Below are positions 1-7,549 of a stretch of DNA of 64,000 nucleotides, piece by piece (the stretch's first letter is position 1; each line of letters begins with the position of its first letter). A model generated the notes under the pieces. That model saw only the letters and a program-made list of their open reading frames with translations. It ran no database searches and was not told the origin of the DNA. Source of the stretch: SCTD01 sp963784675 (GTDB lineage Bacteria > Actinomycetota > Actinomycetes > Mycobacteriales > SCTD01); assembly GCA_963784675.1 (NCBI GenBank), contig CAWASE010000015.1:30039-94038 (forward strand), given 5' to 3'. The position numbers and the translations under genes were made by a program.

Positions 1-27
1 GTCGTGGACCAGGTCGACTGGCCGTGA
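1..27 (+). CDS. 3' end of an upstream gene (last 8 codons)
   Basis: The left edge is open in frame 1 and ends VVDQVDWP followed by TGA at 25-27. The stop overlaps the GTG at 24 by four bases (GTGA), the classic spacing of translationally coupled genes. That overlap is the only support, and eight residues are too few to assign a family. It could equally be a chance frame. Confidence 0.3.
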   Translation, partial: VVDQVDWP

Positions 28-355
28 CGACCCTGTTCGTCGGCGCCGATCCGATGCTGGAACAGCTGCTGGCGCGTCGAACAGCGCTGGGCTCGACGGG
101 CGCGACGAGGTCTGGGAAGGCGTCTGTCACGTGGCACCGCACGAGCACGGCCGCCACGGCGTCGTCGCCAGCTGGCTGCAGCATGTCCTGTTCGATCCCG
201 CGCGTGCGGCCGGCCTGACACCCGGCGGCTCGTTCAACCTCGGAGGTCCGGACGACTTCCGCGTCCCCGACCTGGGCTTCCACCGGGGCACGGGGGACCG
301 GCTGTACTTCGAGACGGCCGCCGTCGTCGAGGTGCTCAGCCCCGGCGACGAGTAG
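24..355 (+). pseudogene. Uma2-family endonuclease-fold remnant, frameshifted and truncated
   Basis: The Uma2 (DUF820) family has a PD-(D/E)XK restriction-endonuclease fold and is expanded in actinobacteria. Its biological role is mostly unknown. The start MTTLFVGADPMLEQLLARR is read in frame 3 from GTG 24. From about base 95 the family-like text continues in frame 2: LDGRDEVWEGVCHVAPHEHG, then DDFRVPDLGFHRG and AAVVEVLSPGDE, followed by a stop at 353-355. The switch fits loss of one base near 85-97. The usual C-terminal part after the SPGDE motif, about 60 residues including the last catalytic segment, is missing in all frames. So even with the frameshift repaired the protein would be truncated. 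Family assignment is by motif recognition only. Confidence 0.6.
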
Positions 356-606
356 GCGGGCCAGCTCGGCTCCTAGGCTGTCCCGGGCGTCGAGGACAGG
401 GCCGCTGCTGAACGCCACCGGCGCCAGCAGGGTGATCCTCGTGGGCGGTGCAGCCGTCGCAGCACGGGGTGATGCAGGCGCTGCCGAGACGGTCCCGGGT
501 GGGGTCGCTGGTGACCGCGACCACGTCAGCCTCACTCGCGCTGCCGACGTGGCTTCAGGCCTGCCCAGGATGGAGTCGGCGGTGTCGGATTTCCCGCACG
601 CGCCGA

Positions 607-636
607 CGGCCCGGCCCCCGCGAGGGGACCGGGCCG
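607..636 (-). terminator. Intrinsic terminator of groES-groEL
   Basis: A 13-bp GC-rich inverted repeat (607-619 with 624-636, one mismatch) encloses the tetraloop GCGA, 15 bases beyond the groEL stop. There is no strong T run, as is common in actinobacteria. The stem shares the core CCCCCGCGAGGGGA with the terminator after rpoC. The remaining sequence between 356 and 606 shows nothing else I can support. Confidence 0.75.
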
Positions 637-651
637 CCGGAGCGTTCGTGA

Positions 652-2271
652 CTAGTGCGCGTGCCCGTGCCCACCGTGACCGGCGTCGGCGGGCTCGTCC
701 TCGCGCTTGTCCGCGATGAGCGTCTCGGTCGTCAGCAGCATGCCGGCGATCGAGGCGGCGTTACGGACGGCAGAACGAGACACCTTGACCGGGTCGACGA
801 TGCCCTGCTTGACGAGGTCGCCGTACTCGCCGGTGGCCGCGTTCAGGCCCTGGCCCTTGCCGAGCTCGCGGGCGCGGTTCACCGCGACGCGTCCCTCCAG
901 GCCGGCGTTGGTGGCGATCCAGTAGGCCGGCTCGTCGAGCGCCATCCGCACGATGCGGACGCCCGTCTTCTGGTCGCCCTCCTTGCCGAGGTCGCCGTCC
1001 AGGCACGCGGCGGCGTGGATGAGAGCAGCGCCACCACCGGGGACGATGCCCTCCTCGACCGCTGCCTTGGTCGCCGAGATGGCGTCCTCGAGGCGGTGCT
1101 TGCGCTCCTTGAGCTCGGTCTCGGTGTGGGCGCCGACCTTGATGACGCCGATGCCGCCGGAGAGCTTGGCGAGCCGCTCCTGCAGCTTCTCCTTGTCCCA
1201 GTCGGAGTCGCTGTTCTCGATCTCCTGCTTGATCTGCGCGACGCGACCGGCGACCTCCTCGGCCGAGCCCTTGCCGTCGACGATCGTGGTCAGGTCCTTG
1301 GTGACCGTGACGGTACGGGCGTTGCCCAGCACCTCCAGGCCCACCTGGTCGAGCTTGAGACCGACCTCGGCCGAGACGACCTGCGCGCCGGTGAGCACCG
1401 CGATGTCCTGCAGCATGGCCTTGCGACGGTCACCGAAGCCGGGGGCCTTGACGGCCGCGACCTTGATGGTCTTGCGGATGGCGTTGACGACCAGGGTCGA
1501 CAGCGCCTCGCCGTCGACGTCCTCGGCGATGATCAGCAGCGGCTTGGTGCTGGCGACGACCTTCTCCAGCAGCGGCAGCAGCTCGGCCAGCGCACTGATC
1601 TTGCCGTTGACGACGAGCACGTGGACGTCCTCGAGGACCGTCTCCATGCGCTCGGGGTCGGTGACGAAGTAGGGGCTGATGTAGCCCTTGTCGAACTGCA
1701 TGCCCTCGGTCAGCTCGAGCTCCAGGCCGGTGGTCTGGCTCTCCTCGACGGTGATGACGCCGTCCTTGCCGACCTTGTCGATCGCGTCGGCGACGAGCTG
1801 GCCGACGAGGGCGTCCTGGGCGGAGATGGCGGCGACAGCCGCGACCTCGTCGTGCGTCTGCACCTCGGTGGCCGACTCGCGCAGGAACGCGTCGACGGCC
1901 TCGACGGCGGCGTCCATGCCCGCCTTGACGCTGATGGGGTCGGCGCCGGCGGCGACCGCGCGCAGGCCCTGGTGGACCATCGCCTGGCCGAGCACGGTGG
2001 CGGTGGTGGTGCCGTCGCCCGCGACGTCGTTGGTCTTGGTGGCGACCTCCTTGGCGAGCTGGGCGCCCATGTTCTCGTACGGGTTCTCGAGCTCGACCTC
2101 GCGGGCGATCGTGACACCGTCGTTGGTGATGGTCGGGCCGCCGTAGGCCTTGGCCAGGACGACGTTGCGGCCCTTCGGGCCGAGCGTCACCTTGACGGCG
2201 TTGGCGAGGGCGTCGACGCCGCGCTCGAGCGAGCGGCGGGCGTCCTCGGAGAAGCTGAGGGTCTTGGCCAT
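652..2271 (-). CDS. groL: 60 kDa chaperonin GroEL, GroEL1 type with His-rich tail
   Basis: ATP-dependent cytosolic folding chamber subunit acting with GroES. The 539 residues match the usual ~540. The ATPase motif GDGTTT is at residues 85-90, and EEGIVPGGGAAL lies in the C-terminal equatorial domain. The C-terminus is GHGGHGHAH instead of the GGM repeats of ordinary GroELs. In actinobacteria this histidine-rich tail marks GroEL1, the copy linked to groES, while a GGM-tailed GroEL2 usually lies elsewhere in the genome. It follows groES by 110 bases with a stable hairpin in between. Control by HrcA through the CIRCE element upstream of groES is expected. The start ATG begins MAKTLSFSED, as in the family. 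Confidence 0.98.
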   Translation of the reverse strand: MAKTLSFSEDARRSLERGVDALANAVKVTLGPKGRNVVLAKAYGGPTITNDGVTIAREVELENPYENMGAQLAKEVATKTNDVAGDGTTTATVLGQAMVHQGLRAVAAGADPISVKAGMDAAVEAVDAFLRESATEVQTHDEVAAVAAISAQDALVGQLVADAIDKVGKDGVITVEESQTTGLELELTEGMQFDKGYISPYFVTDPERMETVLEDVHVLVVNGKISALAELLPLLEKVVASTKPLLIIAEDVDGEALSTLVVNAIRKTIKVAAVKAPGFGDRRKAMLQDIAVLTGAQVVSAEVGLKLDQVGLEVLGNARTVTVTKDLTTIVDGKGSAEEVAGRVAQIKQEIENSDSDWDKEKLQERLAKLSGGIGVIKVGAHTETELKERKHRLEDAISATKAAVEEGIVPGGGAALIHAAACLDGDLGKEGDQKTGVRIVRMALDEPAYWIATNAGLEGRVAVNRARELGKGQGLNAATGEYGDLVKQGIVDPVKVSRSAVRNAASIAGMLLTTETLIADKREDEPADAGHGGHGHAH

Positions 2272-2299
2272 GCTGTCCTTCCAGGAACAAGTGAAGTGA

Positions 2300-2334
2300 C
2301 GACGCCCCGGCCCCTCGCGGGTACCGGGGCGTCG
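2300..2334 (-). promoter_or_regulatory. 11-bp hairpin between groES and groEL (possible attenuator)
   Basis: A perfect 11-bp inverted repeat, CGACGCCCCGG (2300-2310) and CCGGGGCGTCG (2324-2334), has a 13-base loop and occupies the intergenic space. On the transcribed strand no T run follows. It may partly terminate, stabilise the groES 3' end or mark an RNA processing site, which would set groES above groEL. Confidence 0.55.
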
Positions 2335-2381
2335 ACGGAGAACGTGCGGGGAGCCGCCGGGAAGGCGGCTCCGGGAGGGAC

Positions 2382-2687
2382 CTAGCCCTCGATGACGGCC
2401 AGCACGTCGCGGGCGGAGAGCACGAGGTACTCCTCGCCGGCGTACTTGACCTCGGTGCCGCCGTACTTGCTGTAGAGCACCTTGTCGCCGACGCTGACGT
2501 CGAGCGGGACGCGGTTGCCGTCCTCGAAGCGGCCCGGGCCGACAGCCAGGACGACGCCCTCCTGGGGCTTCTCCTTGGCGGTGTCCGGGATGACGAGGCC
2601 GGAGGCGGTGGTGCTCTCGGCGTCGACGGCCTGGACGACGATGCGGTCCTCGAGCGGCTTGATGGCGACCTTGGTCATGGTGGTCAC
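2382..2687 (-). CDS. groS: 10 kDa co-chaperonin GroES
   Basis: Heptameric lid of the GroEL chamber. The protein has 101 residues. The mobile-loop region reads ESTTASGLVIPDTAKEKP, and the conserved GDKVLYSKYGGTEVK lies in the second half. Two starts are possible: GTG at 2687 (MTTMTKVAIKP) and ATG at 2678. The Shine-Dalgarno AGGAGG lies four bases before the GTG, so the GTG is preferred. First gene of the groES-groEL operon, preceded by a CIRCE operator overlapping a sigma-70-type promoter. Heat-shock control by the HrcA repressor is inferred from that operator. Confidence 0.97.
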   Translation of the reverse strand: MTTMTKVAIKPLEDRIVVQAVDAESTTASGLVIPDTAKEKPQEGVVLAVGPGRFEDGNRVPLDVSVGDKVLYSKYGGTEVKYAGEEYLVLSARDVLAVIEG

Positions 2688-2772
2688 TGCTCCTCCTGTG
2701 ATGGATCTGGTGTGAAGACGGGGCGCGGGCCGGGCATCCTGCCGTCGCGGGGGTCAGGGGCCTGGCTGCTGG

Positions 2773-2807
2773 TTGGCACTCTAGACCGACGAGTGCCAGC
2801 GATACAA
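2773..2807 (-). promoter_or_regulatory. CIRCE operator overlapping the groES promoter
   Basis: The sequence TTGGCACTC-N9-GAGTGCCAG (2773-2799) matches the HrcA operator consensus TTAGCACTC-N9-GAGTGCTAA, with two changed pairs at the outer ends. On the minus strand a -10 TAGAGT (2778-2783) lies inside the element, with a -35 TTGTAT (2802-2807) 18 bases upstream. A repressor on CIRCE would block this promoter directly. Base assignments are read from the sequence; HrcA control is known biology of the element. Confidence 0.9.
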
Positions 2808-3075
2808 GCCGGTGCCGTGAGACGCGTCACGCGGGTCCACCCGCTCGGGAATGGTGGGCCGTACGGCTGCCGGATCCCGGAGCGGCACCCGGCCCTCCCG
2901 CGAAGAGGGTCTCGGCGGGGCCAGCTCGCAGCGTTCCCAGGTCGACTCATCGAGGACTCCTACCTCGACGGGGGCCGCACCGGCAGCGCAGGTCGGAGTG
3001 CATCGCACCGCTGACGCGACGGGCATCCAGGCGTTCCCGCGCGACCTCACCAGCGTCCTCCGTTTCTGTCGGAGG

Positions 3076-3091
3076 TCGAACGTATGTTCGT
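3076..3091 (+). promoter_or_regulatory. SOS box (LexA site) overlapping a leaderless -10
   Basis: TCGAAC-GTAT-GTTCGT matches the actinobacterial LexA consensus TCGAAC-N4-GTTCGA except for the last base. The -10-like hexamer TATGTT (3083-3088) lies within the box, and the ATG of the DUF222-HNH gene follows six bases later at 3095. There is no correctly spaced ribosome-binding site. LexA bound here should occlude the promoter of a leaderless mRNA. Confidence 0.8.
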
Positions 3092-3094
3092 CCC

Positions 3095-4507
3095 ATGGCA
3101 GACAGACTGTTCTACGAGCCCTGCACCCGCCGGGTCGCGGCGGTGCGCGTTGCCGCCCAGCTGGCCGGCGCGGCCTTCGTCGCCGAGCAGCGGGCGATGA
3201 CGGCGCTGTTCTGGACGACGCCCGACACCGAGCGCGAGTTCGTGGCTGAGGAGCTCGGGTGCGTGCTGCACCTGTCGCCGGTCTCGGCCGGCCGTCGCCT
3301 CGCCGCTGCGCTGGCGTTCATGGACCTGCCTGCGCTGGTGACGGCGGTCGAGTCCGGCCGGGTCGGCGTCAGCACCGCCCTGGCCCTGGTCGAGGAGGTC
3401 AGCGGCCTGTCGGCCTGGCGAGCGGGACGTGTCCTCGTCCGGGTGCTGGCCGAGCCCGACGACGCCTTCGGCCGGCTCGCCCTCACGCCCGGGCAGGCGC
3501 GGCTGACGGCGAAACGGGCGGTGCTGCTCGACGACCCGTCCGCCACCCGCCGTCGGCACGAGGCGGCCAAGCGCACCGCCGGCGTGTCCGGCCGGCCGGG
3601 GCGCGACGGCATGGGTCGTCTGGTCATCGACTGCACCGCCACCGACCTCGCGACCGCTCTGGTCGCCGTTCGCGGCCGGGCCGGCGTCATGCGCTTCGCG
3701 CCCGTCGCCGATGGGGAAGGGGGCCTGCGCGAGCCCACCCAGGGGGAGAAGGACGTCGCGGCCTGCCTGCACGCGCTCGGCTGCGACCGGGTGAGTGTCC
3801 AGGCGGTGCTGGAGTGCCCGGTCGAACGCGCCGTCGACCTCGTGGCGACCGCCGGCGCACCGGTGTGGACCGTCGACGTGCGGATGCCCGTCGCCGTCGC
3901 CCTGGGTCTGTCCGACCATCCCGGTGTCCTGGCCGGCTACGGCCCCCTCAGCGCCGACCAGGCCCGGGCGCTGCTGCCGCAGGCCGACCTCGTCCGCGCC
4001 TGCGTCGACAGCGAGACGGGCGAGGTGCTGGCGGTCGACCCGCCCGTCCGGGCTCGGACCTGGCAGGCCGCCGACGAGGACCGGTCGAGGGCGCTGCGGC
4101 AGCGCCTGCTGGCGATGGCCACGGCCAGCAGCAGCCTGCCGGTCCTGACGTGCGACGGCTACGTCCCCTCGCAGGCCCTGGGTCGGCTCGTCGACCTGCG
4201 CGACGTCACCAGCACCTTCCCCGGCGATCTCCGGCCGGCCCGCCGCACCGACCGCGACCACCGACTGCCGTACCCGCTCGGCCCGACCAGCGCGGAGAAC
4301 CTGCAGAACCTCAGCCGCCACCCCCACCGCGCCAAGACCCTCGGCGTCTGGCGCTCCGAGGTCCAACCCGACGGCACGATCCGTTGGACGACGCGGACCG
4401 GGAACACCTACCTGCGGCGACCCGTCCGCACCGCGCCGCCACCGATCGCCGTCGGTCAGACCCTGCCGCCGCTGATCCAGGCCGACGGCAGCGATTCGAA
4501 GCCGTAG
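3095..4507 (+). CDS. DUF222 / HNH endonuclease-like protein (13E12-type repeat family)
   Basis: A protein of 470 residues with the actinobacterial DUF222 architecture. An alpha-helical region at about residues 20-300 includes FVAEELGCVLHLSP and LPALVTAVESGRVG. A C-terminal HNH-like segment at about 385-420 reads DRDHRLPYPLGP, then NLQNL and HPHRAKT. The H-N-H core is visible, but the CxxC zinc ligands of many relatives are absent, so nuclease activity is uncertain. These families are multicopy and behave like mobile or repetitive genes in mycobacteria, where some are SOS-induced. Here the gene stands on the opposite strand between tsaD and groES, which are usually adjacent. Start chosen because ATG follows the -10 and LexA box by six bases. 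Confidence 0.85.
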   Translation: MADRLFYEPCTRRVAAVRVAAQLAGAAFVAEQRAMTALFWTTPDTEREFVAEELGCVLHLSPVSAGRRLAAALAFMDLPALVTAVESGRVGVSTALALVEEVSGLSAWRAGRVLVRVLAEPDDAFGRLALTPGQARLTAKRAVLLDDPSATRRRHEAAKRTAGVSGRPGRDGMGRLVIDCTATDLATALVAVRGRAGVMRFAPVADGEGGLREPTQGEKDVAACLHALGCDRVSVQAVLECPVERAVDLVATAGAPVWTVDVRMPVAVALGLSDHPGVLAGYGPLSADQARALLPQADLVRACVDSETGEVLAVDPPVRARTWQAADEDRSRALRQRLLAMATASSSLPVLTCDGYVPSQALGRLVDLRDVTSTFPGDLRPARRTDRDHRLPYPLGPTSAENLQNLSRHPHRAKTLGVWRSEVQPDGTIRWTTRTGNTYLRRPVRTAPPPIAVGQTLPPLIQADGSDSKP

Positions 4508-4688
4508 CGGGACCTCGCACCGTTCGTCGTGGTGCTGCCGCGCTGAAAGCTGTACGTCCTTCCACCCGACGCTCACCACGATGCTCCGATCCAGCACGGC
4601 GACCTGCCTCAGCGACGCGACGGGGCCGACGACGCCTGGGTTCGAGGGCCGTGGCCCGTGCCAGTACCAGCACGCGGTGCCGTGACGG

Positions 4689-5720
4689 TCACGCGCAGAC
4701 GACCTCGCGCACGTCCATGCCGCTGTCGGCCGGCAGGTCCAGCGGGCTACCCATCACGCCCGCCGCGACCAGCCGGGCGCCCAGCGCGGCGACCATCGCG
4801 CCGTTGTCGGTGCACAGTCCCGGACGGGGCACGCGCAGCTCGACACCGCTGCGGTCGCAGCGCTCCTGGGCGAGCGCACGCAGCCGGGAGTTCGCCGCCA
4901 CGCCGCCACCGATCAACAGGGTGCCGATCCCCTCCGCGGTGCAGGCCCGCACGGCCTTGGCGGTCAGCACGTCGACGACCGCCTCCTGGAACGACGCGCA
5001 GACGTCGGCCACCGGCACCGGCTCACCCGCAGCCTGCCTGGCCTCGACCCAGCGGGCCACCGCCGTCTTCAACCCCGAGAACGACACGTCGAAGGACTGC
5101 TCGCGCAGCATCGAGCGGGGAAAAGCGATGGCGTCGCGGTCGCCGTCGCGGGCCGCGCGGTCGACCAGGGGCCCGCCAGGGAAGCCCAGGCCGAGCAGCC
5201 GCGCCACCTTGTCGAAGGCCTCCCCCGCGGCGTCGTCGACGGTGGCGCCCAGCGGGCTCATCGTCTGCGTGACGTCGTCGACGCGCAGCAGGCTCGAGTG
5301 CCCACCGGAGACCAGCAGCGCGATCGCGGGCTCCGGCAGCGGACCGTGCTCCAGCACGTCGACGGCGACGTGGGCAGCGAGGTGGTTGACGCCGTAGAGC
5401 GGAACCCCCAGCGCGAGCGCGTAGGCCTTGGCCGCAGCGACCCCCACCAGCAGCGCGCCGGCGAGGCCGGGCCCGGCGGTGACCGCGACGGCGTCCAGGT
5501 CGGTCAGCGCGACGCCGGCGGTCTCCAGCGCGCGGTGCACCGTCGGGACCATCGCCTCCAGGTGCGCGCGGCTGGCCACCTCCGGCACGACGCCACCGAA
5601 GCGGGCGTGCTCCTCGACGCTGCTGGCCACCGCGTCGGCGAGCAGCGTGACGCCGCGGACGATGCCGACACCGGTCTCGTCGCAGGAGGTCTCGATCCCC
5701 AGGACCAGCGGCTCGCTCAC
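4689..5720 (-). CDS. tsaD: tRNA N6-adenosine threonylcarbamoyltransferase TsaD
   Basis: Catalytic subunit that transfers the threonylcarbamoyl group to A37 of ANN-decoding tRNAs (t6A), acting with TsaB and TsaE in the cytosol. The 343-residue protein starts with GTG 5720 (VSEPLVLGIETSCDETG). Metal ligands H113 and H117 sit in NHLAAH. SGGHSSL and the C-terminal GGGVAANSRLR and CTDNGAM motifs are present. Length is typical. The open frame extends upstream of 5720 without family similarity. A TAGGCT box seven bases before GTG 5720 suggests a leaderless start there. It lies 64 bases downstream of rimI, so it may be both in the tsaB-rimI unit and separately transcribed. Confidence 0.97.
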   Translation of the reverse strand: MSEPLVLGIETSCDETGVGIVRGVTLLADAVASSVEEHARFGGVVPEVASRAHLEAMVPTVHRALETAGVALTDLDAVAVTAGPGLAGALLVGVAAAKAYALALGVPLYGVNHLAAHVAVDVLEHGPLPEPAIALLVSGGHSSLLRVDDVTQTMSPLGATVDDAAGEAFDKVARLLGLGFPGGPLVDRAARDGDRDAIAFPRSMLREQSFDVSFSGLKTAVARWVEARQAAGEPVPVADVCASFQEAVVDVLTAKAVRACTAEGIGTLLIGGGVAANSRLRALAQERCDRSGVELRVPRPGLCTDNGAMVAALGARLVAAGVMGSPLDLPADSGMDVREVVCA

Positions 5721-5727
5721 AGCCGGC

Positions 5728-5733
5728 AGCCTA
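5728..5733 (-). promoter_or_regulatory. Candidate leaderless -10 of tsaD
   Basis: TAGGCT on the minus strand ends seven bases before GTG 5720. No Shine-Dalgarno is visible. The same arrangement recurs at tsaB, acpS, glmS and others in this window. Confidence 0.5.
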
Positions 5734-5784
5734 CGGAGCCGGACCTCCCTCGCGCCCGGACCCCTTCGCGGGCCGCGCCGCCGG

Positions 5785-6228
5785 CTACCCCCGCCGGGTG
5801 AGCACCAGCGCGTCCAGCCCCGGCCCGTAGTAGCCGCGCCGGACGCCGCTGCGGATGAACCCGTGCCGCGTGTACAGCCGCTGCGCCGGTGCGTTGTCGG
5901 CTCGCACCTCCAGGCTGACGGCCCGCTGTCCACGCCGCGCAGCCTCGGCCAGCAGGGCGCTGAGCAGCTGCGCGCCGACGCCGCGCCCCTGCACCGACGG
6001 CGCCACCGCCATCGTCTGGACGAAAGCCTCGTCCGGGTAGTCGCAGAGCCCTGCGTAGCCCACGAGCACGCCGGCGTCGACGGCGACAAGGAAGTGCCGG
6101 GTGTCGGGCTGGCCGAGCTCGGACCAGAACATGCCCTCGGTCCAGCACTCCGGCGAGAACAGCGCCTGCTCGAGCGGCATCAGCTCGGCGACGTGCCACC
6201 ACCGCATCCGCTCCAACGTGACGCTCAC
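5785..6228 (-). CDS. rimI: Ribosomal-protein-S18-alanine N-acetyltransferase RimI-like
   Basis: GNAT-fold acetyltransferase of 147 residues. The acetyl-CoA loop QGRGVG is at residues 80-85 after MAVAPSV, and the C-terminal NAPAQRLYTRHGF ends in the typical GNAT Y-x-x-x-GF. RimI acetylates the N-terminus of S18 in Escherichia coli. In actinobacteria this tsa-linked gene carries the same name, though substrates may be broader. GTG 6228 (VSVTLERMRWW) overlaps the stop of the preceding unknown gene by four bases, indicating coupled translation. Longer in-frame starts exist but add a low-complexity segment with no family similarity. Confidence 0.9.
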   Translation of the reverse strand: MSVTLERMRWWHVAELMPLEQALFSPECWTEGMFWSELGQPDTRHFLVAVDAGVLVGYAGLCDYPDEAFVQTMAVAPSVQGRGVGAQLLSALLAEAARRGQRAVSLEVRADNAPAQRLYTRHGFIRSGVRRGYYGPGLDALVLTRRG

Positions 6229-6776
6229 CAGGACGCCACCTCCACCGTCGTCGCGCCGTGCCGCAGGCTGACGCGGTGCAGCGTGTCGTCGACCCGCACG
6301 TGCACCTCGTCGTCGAGCCGGCCGAGCCACTGCGCGCGCGGACCCAGGTGCTCGCTCTCCCAGGCCAGCCCCGCGGCGTCGTAGGCCGAGAGCCGGTCGT
6401 CGTCCAGCAGCAGGCACAGACCCAGATCGGGGAACGGGTCGAAGCGACGGGCGCCGGGACGGCCCAGCCTGGACCAGGTGTCCGGGTCACCGGTGTCGAC
6501 GAGGTACGGGTCACCGCCCGCGGCGACGAACAGCGTCTGCGGCGACGGCCACGAGGCGACGACGTTCAGCCGGCCCGGCTGGTTGTCGGAGGCGAAGACG
6601 CCGGTCCACTGCTCGCCGGCCGCCGGGGTGATGCGCAGCCACGTCCCGTCGGAGCCGCCGTCGCGACGGGCGCCCGGGTAGTAGACGACGGTCGGCACCC
6701 GGCCCGGGACGCGGCGCTCGTGGGCGGCCTCCCAGGTGCGCGGGAACGCGTCCAGCCACAGCGGGCCGTCGCTCAT
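6225..6776 (-). CDS. Conserved-looking hypothetical protein between tsaB and rimI
   Basis: I do not recognise a family. The 183 residues start MSDGPLWLDAFPRTWEAAHE and contain WLRITPAAGEQWTGVFASD, then GDPYLVDTGDPDTW and FPDLGLCLLLDDDRLSAYD. They end RHGATTVEVASW. No signal peptide or membrane segment is visible. The many short beta-like stretches rich in W, D and G suggest a small all-beta fold, which is inference. It starts 24 bases after the tsaB stop, and its stop overlaps the rimI start by four bases, so it is cotranslated with the t6A genes. Codon use looks like that of its neighbours, which supports a real gene. Confidence 0.8.
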   Translation of the reverse strand: MSDGPLWLDAFPRTWEAAHERRVPGRVPTVVYYPGARRDGGSDGTWLRITPAAGEQWTGVFASDNQPGRLNVVASWPSPQTLFVAAGGDPYLVDTGDPDTWSRLGRPGARRFDPFPDLGLCLLLDDDRLSAYDAAGLAWESEHLGPRAQWLGRLDDEVHVRVDDTLHRVSLRHGATTVEVASW

Positions 6777-6800
6777 GACGGACTGCTCACGCCGGAACCC

Positions 6801-7448
6801 TCATGCCGTGACTCGCTTGGCGACCCCCGGGGCCACGGCGTCGGGCCGACGCAGGTACAGCGGCGTCAGCGGCTCGAAGGACGCGCCCGTCAGCACCCGC
6901 TCAGCAGCGACCTCCACCAGCGCGAGCATCGACGGGTGCAACCGCGAGCCGTCGACGACGTAGCCGTCCAGCACCGTCGTGTACTGCTCGGCACCCGCCC
7001 CGACCACGCGCTCGACGACACCGCGCAACCGCTCCGCGACGACCGACGGCGCGGCGACCTCCGGTCCGTCGACCCGCACGCCGGCGCCGTCGTAGCGGGC
7101 CCAGTAGACCTCGCGCCGACGGGCGTCGGTCAGCACCGCCTCGTGCACCGCCCCGAACCCGTCGAGCGAGCAGACGCCGTACGCCGGCACGCCCCACACG
7201 TCGGCCAGCACCGCCGCGGTCGTCAGGCCGACGCGCAGCCCGGTGAACGGCCCTGGCCCGGTGCCGACGACGACGGCGCCGGCACGCTCCCCGCCCAGCA
7301 CCGCCTGCACCCCCTGGGCCAGCAGCTCGCCGTGCCGCTTGCCGTCGACGACGACCGACTCCGCGAGCAGCCGACACCCGTCCGGCCCGACCTCGACCAG
7401 CGCTGCGGAGACCGCCGGAGACGACGTGTCGAGCGCGAGGACCAGCAC
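6801..7448 (-). CDS. tsaB: t6A biosynthesis scaffold protein TsaB
   Basis: Catalytically inactive ASKHA-fold paralogue of TsaD that forms the TsaB-TsaD core and recruits TsaE for t6A37 synthesis. The 215-residue protein begins MLVLALDTSSPAVSAAL (GTG start) and contains GTGPGPFTGLRVGL and LDGFGAV. It lacks the TsaD metal histidines, as expected. A TACCCT box lies six bases before the GTG with no ribosome-binding site, which suggests a leaderless transcript. It heads tsaB-unknown-rimI-tsaD. Its usual upstream neighbour tsaE is about 8 kb away because a transporter cluster lies in between. Confidence 0.95.
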   Translation of the reverse strand: MLVLALDTSSPAVSAALVEVGPDGCRLLAESVVVDGKRHGELLAQGVQAVLGGERAGAVVVGTGPGPFTGLRVGLTTAAVLADVWGVPAYGVCSLDGFGAVHEAVLTDARRREVYWARYDGAGVRVDGPEVAAPSVVAERLRGVVERVVGAGAEQYTTVLDGYVVDGSRLHPSMLALVEVAAERVLTGASFEPLTPLYLRRPDAVAPGVAKRVTA

Positions 7449-7454
7449 AGCACG

Positions 7455-7460
7455 AGGGTA
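7455..7460 (-). promoter_or_regulatory. Candidate leaderless -10 of tsaB
   Basis: TACCCT on the minus strand lies six bases before GTG 7448. It sits in the roughly 100-base divergent space shared with the MFS gene. Confidence 0.5.
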
Positions 7461-7549
7461 GGTCGGTGCGAGGCCGGTGCAACGGTGCGGTGGCTGGACT
7501 CACAGCCGGCCGGCGCACCGATCCGGCTGCCCTCGGTGTTGTGCCCTAC

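Noticed and set aside
655..2385. A 576-codon open frame on the plus strand opposite groEL
   Set aside because: Composition is that of an antisense reading of a GC-rich gene (Asp/Gly/Leu/Val runs); groEL on the other strand is certain.
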